Source of the DNA: Anaerolineaceae bacterium
Lineage (GTDB): Bacteria; Chloroflexota; Anaerolineae; Aggregatilineales; Phototrophicaceae
Reading direction: 5' to 3'
Length of the DNA stretch: 64,000 nt
Assembly (NCBI GenBank): GCA_002702065.1
Contig: NZXX01000013.1
Coordinates: 248,001-312,000, forward strand
This document shows, in pieces, positions 59,065 through 64,000 of this stretch. A model generated the notes under the pieces. It ran no database searches and was not told the DNA's origin. It was given only the letters and a program-made list of their open reading frames with translations. The position numbers were made by a program, and so were the translations under genes. Position 1 is the first letter of the stretch. The number at the start of each line of letters is the position of its first letter.

Positions 59065-61329
59065 TTGCCTGTTTATGGCAGGTCTACGGTATTTGATTCG
59101 CAAATTGCGGCATGGAATCAGCAGCGTTTTTCGCTGATTCCGCTGGTCGGTGGTGCCGATTCGCGTGTTGGCAAGCGCCCTGCCATCCGCTGGCAGCCCT
59201 TTACCCGGCGCCTCCCCTCCTCCACCGAACTGGAGACGTGGTTTGGTGCGGGCGACAGGCTGGCCTATGGTGTGGTTTGCGGGATGGTGTCCGGTCTGGT
59301 GGTTCTGGACCTGGATGATCTCCAGCTTGCTCACCGCTTTGCCCGTCAGTTCCCTCATCTTATCCAGACATTTACCGTTCAATCTGGCGTGCGTGGGACC
59401 CCACACCTCTACTGGCGTGCTAATTTCCCGGTAAGAACCCGGTCCTTCCCCGGTGGTGACCTGAAAGCTGATGGCAGTTATGTGGTTGGTCCCGGATCAC
59501 AGATCGCTGGCCGCGAGTGGCAGGTTCTGTGTCATCAGCCCGTGCGCCCGATCAGCCGTGAAGAACTGGATGCGGTACTGACCTATTTGATGCCTCCGGC
59601 GCAACCAGACCCTGAACCAGTAACCCCTGTTGCCAATGCAGATTTTGCCGCGTTGTATGGCTATTATGTGGATCGGTTGCAGAGCCGCAATGAAGCGTTG
59701 TTCCGGGTAGCCTGCCTGATGCGCGACCGGGGTTTTACGTTAGATGCGGTGATTGATCGATTGGCTGAGGTCCATGCCTGCCAGGTGTCGCCGTCTGGTG
59801 CGGTGACCGAAGCGTTCAGCCAGCGCTATGGTGAAGCACTGCGCACGATCCGCAGTGTGTTTACCCGCCCGGCTCGGCGTCAGCACGTGGCGTACAACAA
59901 TGATCAGCAACCGGTGAGCCGTTATCCGAACGCGGTGCGCGAGGCGTTGCTGCTCCGGCGTGATGGTGCCGCCATTGCTCGCACAATTGAAGCAGCTCGA
60001 TTGATGGGTATTGGTGCTGGTGCTGTGATCACGGAGCCGATGCTGTGCCGCTTGCTGAAGGGAATCATCAGCCGTGAGACGATCCGTAAAGCGCTGGCAG
60101 CCTGCTATGAAGATGGCCAACCTGTGTTTTGCCCCCCTGAGAACCCCCGTGCTGTAGCTGAAATCCCTGACGGGATGGTGAGACAAAACAATGCTATTTT
60201 GTCAGGTGGACAAAAGCAGACACGCCAGTTTATCCTGCCCGATGCGGCTACCCTGTGCCGCAAGCTGGGCGTTCGGGCCAAAGGCAGCGACCCGATTACG
60301 CTCGACGATGTACGCAGCTCGCGCTTGTACCGGCTGGCGCTGCATCAGGCGTTGTTACGGCGGCGTCCGGGCACTTATGCGCAGGCGCTGCTGGCGTCAC
60401 GGCTGGGCCTCAGCAGTCGATCCGTGCGGCGTTACAACGAGGCTCTGGGTGTACAGAGTCAGCCGACTTACCACGAAACACCGCTGCTGTGGATAAACCT
60501 GGACACGGTTCCGAGTGCTGGCGATATTGATCGCTTCGAAATCCGTACAGGCGGCCAGTTTCTGCTGGATGATACGGGCAAGCGCTGGCCGCTAAAGCGC
60601 GAGATTGCCGCCCAGCTGCTCAGTCGTGGGCATCGTGTTTCGCACATGCGGCAGGGATTCAGTTCGTATCATTGTGGCGACGCGGTTTTGAAACAGGCGG
60701 AACAGGCCGCGGTTCCGGCATCCATGCCGCCAGCACTGGCGACAATAGACAGCCAGCCAACAGCATGCCCGGCAGCGGCTCATCTCACCAGCCATGCAGC
60801 TGCGCCAGAACCCATGCAGCACCGCCCGAATTTGACGCGAGAAGGCCCCTCTGGGCGGCGCAGCCCGCAACAGGCTGTTTTTACTCGTAAAAACGCCAGC
60901 AAACGCCGTTTTCGCCAGCCACTGCCGGATAGCACCGCTGAACGACTCGCATGCCGCATCCATCGCCTGATTGATGACATGACACTGCCGAACGCGCGGC
61001 GGCTGGTCGATACCTATGATGCGGCTTCCGCTGAGGCAGCGCTGCGGAAATTCCGCTGGCTGAAGGCCCATCGCCATGTGACGGATGAAGCCGGGCTGAT
61101 CGTGACACTGGCGCGCACCAGCTGGCTGGCCCGTAAACGCCGCGCTGCTGAGCTGGCACCTGCGCCGTGCTTCCATGCCGAGCCGAGTCGCAAGCGTCGG
61201 GCAACGGGCTACGTGCATCCCAAGCGCGACTCGCTGAGGCAGTCAAGTACATACCGGGACTGGCGGGCGGACTTTTTCGGCTGGGATGATCCGCTGGCGG
61301 ATACGACGACGGAGGCCATGGCGTTCTGA
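59065..61329 (+). CDS. Bifunctional DNA primase/polymerase (PrimPol)-like replication protein, probable TTG start
   Basis: SGLVVLDLDD (AEP DxD motif), TPHLYWR (H motif), GSYVVGPGS; AAGTAAGG upstream. Confidence 0.8.
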   Translation: MPVYGRSTVFDSQIAAWNQQRFSLIPLVGGADSRVGKRPAIRWQPFTRRLPSSTELETWFGAGDRLAYGVVCGMVSGLVVLDLDDLQLAHRFARQFPHLIQTFTVQSGVRGTPHLYWRANFPVRTRSFPGGDLKADGSYVVGPGSQIAGREWQVLCHQPVRPISREELDAVLTYLMPPAQPDPEPVTPVANADFAALYGYYVDRLQSRNEALFRVACLMRDRGFTLDAVIDRLAEVHACQVSPSGAVTEAFSQRYGEALRTIRSVFTRPARRQHVAYNNDQQPVSRYPNAVREALLLRRDGAAIARTIEAARLMGIGAGAVITEPMLCRLLKGIISRETIRKALAACYEDGQPVFCPPENPRAVAEIPDGMVRQNNAILSGGQKQTRQFILPDAATLCRKLGVRAKGSDPITLDDVRSSRLYRLALHQALLRRRPGTYAQALLASRLGLSSRSVRRYNEALGVQSQPTYHETPLLWINLDTVPSAGDIDRFEIRTGGQFLLDDTGKRWPLKREIAAQLLSRGHRVSHMRQGFSSYHCGDAVLKQAEQAAVPASMPPALATIDSQPTACPAAAHLTSHAAAPEPMQHRPNLTREGPSGRRSPQQAVFTRKNASKRRFRQPLPDSTAERLACRIHRLIDDMTLPNARRLVDTYDAASAEAALRKFRWLKAHRHVTDEAGLIVTLARTSWLARKRRAAELAPAPCFHAEPSRKRRATGYVHPKRDSLRQSSTYRDWRADFFGWDDPLADTTTEAMAF

Positions 61330-61452
61330 TGCAGCGCCAGACCCCCTCAGCCATATCATCTGAAAACGCGAAAAAAGCGAAATGTTGCGCCTCGCGCGTA
61401 ACTATGCTAAAGTTCCAGTTATGTAAGCATAATGTAAAACGAACGAATCGCC

Positions 61453-61713
61453 ATGAAAATACTTGAACCGGACTACAATTCGCCACCCATTACTGATCAG
61501 GCACTCAAGATTCTGGACGTCTTGCAGGATAAACCTGGCGAGTGGATGAAGCGTAAGGAAATTGCACTGGCTCTGGGTAAACGCCGCCTGACCCCGTATG
61601 ATATTGAATTATTGCAGCGTTTATGTGATGAAAAACTGGCCGAGATTGGCAAGCGGCCCAACCCGACGCCGATTGGTTTTGAATATGCCTACCGCGCCAT
61701 GTCTGAGGATTAG
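61453..61713 (+). CDS. Small wHTH-like protein
   Basis: LKILDVLQDKPGEWMKRKEIALALGKRRLTPYDIELLQRLCDEKLAEI; located between PrimPol and parA. Confidence 0.6.
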   Translation: MKILEPDYNSPPITDQALKILDVLQDKPGEWMKRKEIALALGKRRLTPYDIELLQRLCDEKLAEIGKRPNPTPIGFEYAYRAMSED

Positions 61714-61722
61714 GAAAATATC

Positions 61723-62517
61723 ATGAAAGTGGTGACTTTACTCAACGAAAAAGGCGGTGTCGGCAAGACCACCGTCGCCACACATCTGGCCACTGGGCTG
61801 GCGATCAAGGGCTATCGGGTGCTGCTGGTGGATGCTGATCCGCAGGGTCATGCCACCGTGATGTTCGGGCTGAGCAAGGAACCGGGCCTATCCGACCTGC
61901 TGATACGCAATGCGCCGTATCAGCGCGTGCTGCGGCCCATCCCGCCGGAGATGTATGAGATCCCTGGCGAACCGGTGCGTGGCCGCCTGTATCTGATTTC
62001 GTCGAATGTCGAAACGCGCAACATTTCGACCAGCATGAGCAATATTCTGGTGTTCCGCGACCGGCTGCTCCCGCTGGAAACCACTGTTGATGTGGTGATT
62101 GTGGATACATCGCCAACACCGTCGATGCTGCATGGCTCGGTGGCGCTGGCGACGGATGGCATCGTGATCCCGACACTGTGCGAAATGCTGGCGTTTGATG
62201 GTGTGCGCGAAAGCCTGCTGCATCGCGAAAGCTTCGTGAGTAAAAAGCAGGAGCTGGGCCTGGGCGATGTCGAATTGTTCGGTATTGTCCCGACCCGGTA
62301 CAAGCAGAAAACGCTGGAACATACAGAAATGCTCGAACAGCTCGTCGAGGCATTTGGCGATACCGTGTGGAAGCCGGTTCAGGATCGAATTATCTGGAGC
62401 GAGGCGGCGCGCGCGTACCGCCCGACGTTCAGTTATGCACCGGGTTCGCAGGCCGCGATGGACGCCTGGAATCTGGTGGAACGCGCGGAGGAGGCACTGG
62501 CTAATGTCCCGTCGTGA
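61723..62517 (+). CDS. parA: ParA-family ATPase
   Basis: LLNEKGGVGKTTVATHLATGLA deviant Walker A. Confidence 0.93.
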   Translation: MKVVTLLNEKGGVGKTTVATHLATGLAIKGYRVLLVDADPQGHATVMFGLSKEPGLSDLLIRNAPYQRVLRPIPPEMYEIPGEPVRGRLYLISSNVETRNISTSMSNILVFRDRLLPLETTVDVVIVDTSPTPSMLHGSVALATDGIVIPTLCEMLAFDGVRESLLHRESFVSKKQELGLGDVELFGIVPTRYKQKTLEHTEMLEQLVEAFGDTVWKPVQDRIIWSEAARAYRPTFSYAPGSQAAMDAWNLVERAEEALANVPS

Positions 62518-63832
62518 TCGATCAAAACTGGGGAAAGCGTTCGGTACGCTGCCGGACCAGGTGACCAAGGAAGAAATCGACCTGGGGTTGTACGGGGACA
62601 TCGCGGCACTGGATGCGCAGCGGCGTGACGCGGCACCGGTCGACATTTTTTCGATTTACCCGGATGTCACCCAGCCGCGCCGCGTGATCCCAACCGAAGT
62701 ACGCCACATCTGGGCAGGCGACCCGGCCCAGATGCCCGCTTTGTTTGAAGCGTGGTTTGCCGCCATTACGCGCGAACGCAGTGCCCGTCTGCCCAAAAAT
62801 ATGAGCGACGCCGAACGGCAGTCACGCGCCTATTTTGACATTGGCGCCTATCTGGAAGGCACGTACTTGGGTGGCTCTGGCGGCGACGAAGACGACCCCC
62901 AGCCGCAGATCGACCCCGGCCCGCTGGAATCCGGATTTCGGCTGATTGTGGATCTGGCCGCGACGATCCGGCGCGATGGCCTGATTAACCCGATTACGGT
63001 GGCGCATGCCGGGGCGGATTACCGGCTGGAAACCGGCGAACGGCGCTGGCTGGCGTATCACCTGCTGCACGCGTTTTACGATGGCAGCGAGGGCCGCGCT
63101 GATGAGCGCGGTCAATGGGGCAAGATCCCGGCGTATGTGGTCGATACGGCCAGTGTGTGGCGGATGGCGCACGAGAACAACGTCCGTGATGATCTGAACG
63201 CGATTGGCCGGGCGCGCCAGTTTGCGCTGCTGCTGATGAGCATTTACCGGCAGCGGGGTGTTGATTTCGAGTCGTTTGCGGACCTGGTTCAACCCGGTGA
63301 ATGTGACCGTGTGTTTTACAGTCAGGTGGCCGATGGCACCGAGTTCCCGATGCCGCGCGGCAACACCGAGAAGCTGCTCAACGCGATGGGCTTCAGCAGC
63401 AAGAGCCAGCTGCGCGAACACCGGTCGCTGCTGACACTGCCGGACCCGGTGTGGCAGTGGGCGGATGATCTGGGCTGGGCGCAGTACCGCATCCGCAAGA
63501 TGCAGGAGCGGGCGGAGCGCGACCCGGAGAAGCTCATCGAGGTGGCGCAGCAGGAGGCGGAGAAAGACGGGCTAAGTGTCGGGACCCCGACACTTAAGGG
63601 TATCCCAAAGTCCGCGGACCCCTCCCCCACCCTGCCCGACATCGGCCCCCACCGGCGCGGCAAAATCCTGATTTCAAGGGGAGATCGGGCCAGAATTCGC
63701 GAATTAATGCTGCTGCGGAGTGGGGTAGGGCAGGTGGATAACCCAACCAAGCAGTACATCCGCGAGGAGATCAACGCGGCCCGCCGCTGGCTCAAACATC
63801 TGGAGCAGGCGCTCGACGACGACAAGTCCTGA
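62504..63832 (+). CDS. parB: ParB-like partition protein
   Basis: Overlaps parA end by 14 bp; INPITVAHAGADYRLETGERRWLAYHLL contains the GERR motif. Confidence 0.85.
   Translation: MSRRDRSKLGKAFGTLPDQVTKEEIDLGLYGDIAALDAQRRDAAPVDIFSIYPDVTQPRRVIPTEVRHIWAGDPAQMPALFEAWFAAITRERSARLPKNMSDAERQSRAYFDIGAYLEGTYLGGSGGDEDDPQPQIDPGPLESGFRLIVDLAATIRRDGLINPITVAHAGADYRLETGERRWLAYHLLHAFYDGSEGRADERGQWGKIPAYVVDTASVWRMAHENNVRDDLNAIGRARQFALLLMSIYRQRGVDFESFADLVQPGECDRVFYSQVADGTEFPMPRGNTEKLLNAMGFSSKSQLREHRSLLTLPDPVWQWADDLGWAQYRIRKMQERAERDPEKLIEVAQQEAEKDGLSVGTPTLKGIPKSADPSPTLPDIGPHRRGKILISRGDRARIRELMLLRSGVGQVDNPTKQYIREEINAARRWLKHLEQALDDDKS
63573..63596. promoter_or_regulatory. Perfect 11+11 inverted repeat within parB, candidate parS-like site
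   Basis: TAAGTGTCGGG AC CCCGACACTTA. Confidence 0.45.
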
Positions 63833-63901
63833 TTTACTCGGCGGGTACTTATCAAAATACTTGCCGGATCACTTATCAGCGCCACGAAAACCGGCAGGGG
63901 A

Positions 63902-63921
63902 GGGGGCCACGCCCCCTTTTT
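63902..63921 (+). terminator. Rho-independent terminator after parB
   Basis: GGGGGC CAC GCCCCC TTTTT. Confidence 0.8.
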
Positions 63922-64000
63922 GATTCCGGTTTGGCGGGGTGGATGGTGGCCCGCCGGGCGTCGGGATTGGGTTGGTGTGGTCCGGTGCATCGCCGGACGC

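Overview
High-GC bacterial window, probably Chloroflexota (inferred from gene content, not proven), coding on both strands. Main blocks: (1) a truncated beta-lactamase-family serine hydrolase and DppB/DppC-type permeases, followed by a lower-GC insertion (beta-propeller protein, DUF2130 protein) with a relic of a dppC 3' end behind it; (2) a CUT1 sugar ABC transporter, LacI regulator with a tandem palindromic operator, and a GH78 rhamnosidase; (3) galU plus a plant-type glucuronokinase; (4) a GntR-controlled cluster that reads as a near-complete D-apiose/D-apionate pathway (ApnL, RuBisCO-like protein, DUF1537 kinase, ApnO, ApsD); (5) a small lectin-like/phage-like set, a GDP-mannose 3,5-epimerase-like enzyme and a GH43-like propeller; (6) an ECF sigma factor between two LysM proteins with Asp/Asn-rich tails; (7) a Mn/Zn ABC operon with wHTH-fused permeases and a DtxR-like operator; (8) TIR-WD40, WD40 and a small-protein/HNH pair; (9) a three-gene cohesin/dockerin locus; (10) a plasmid-like PrimPol/HTH/ParA/ParB module at the right end. 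Upstream of the PrimPol gene are two near-consensus minus-strand promoters driving structured antisense RNAs, a candidate countertranscribed-RNA copy-control region. Several families of short palindromic (REP/MITE-like) repeats are dispersed through the window. All family calls come from reading sequence motifs; no searches were run.
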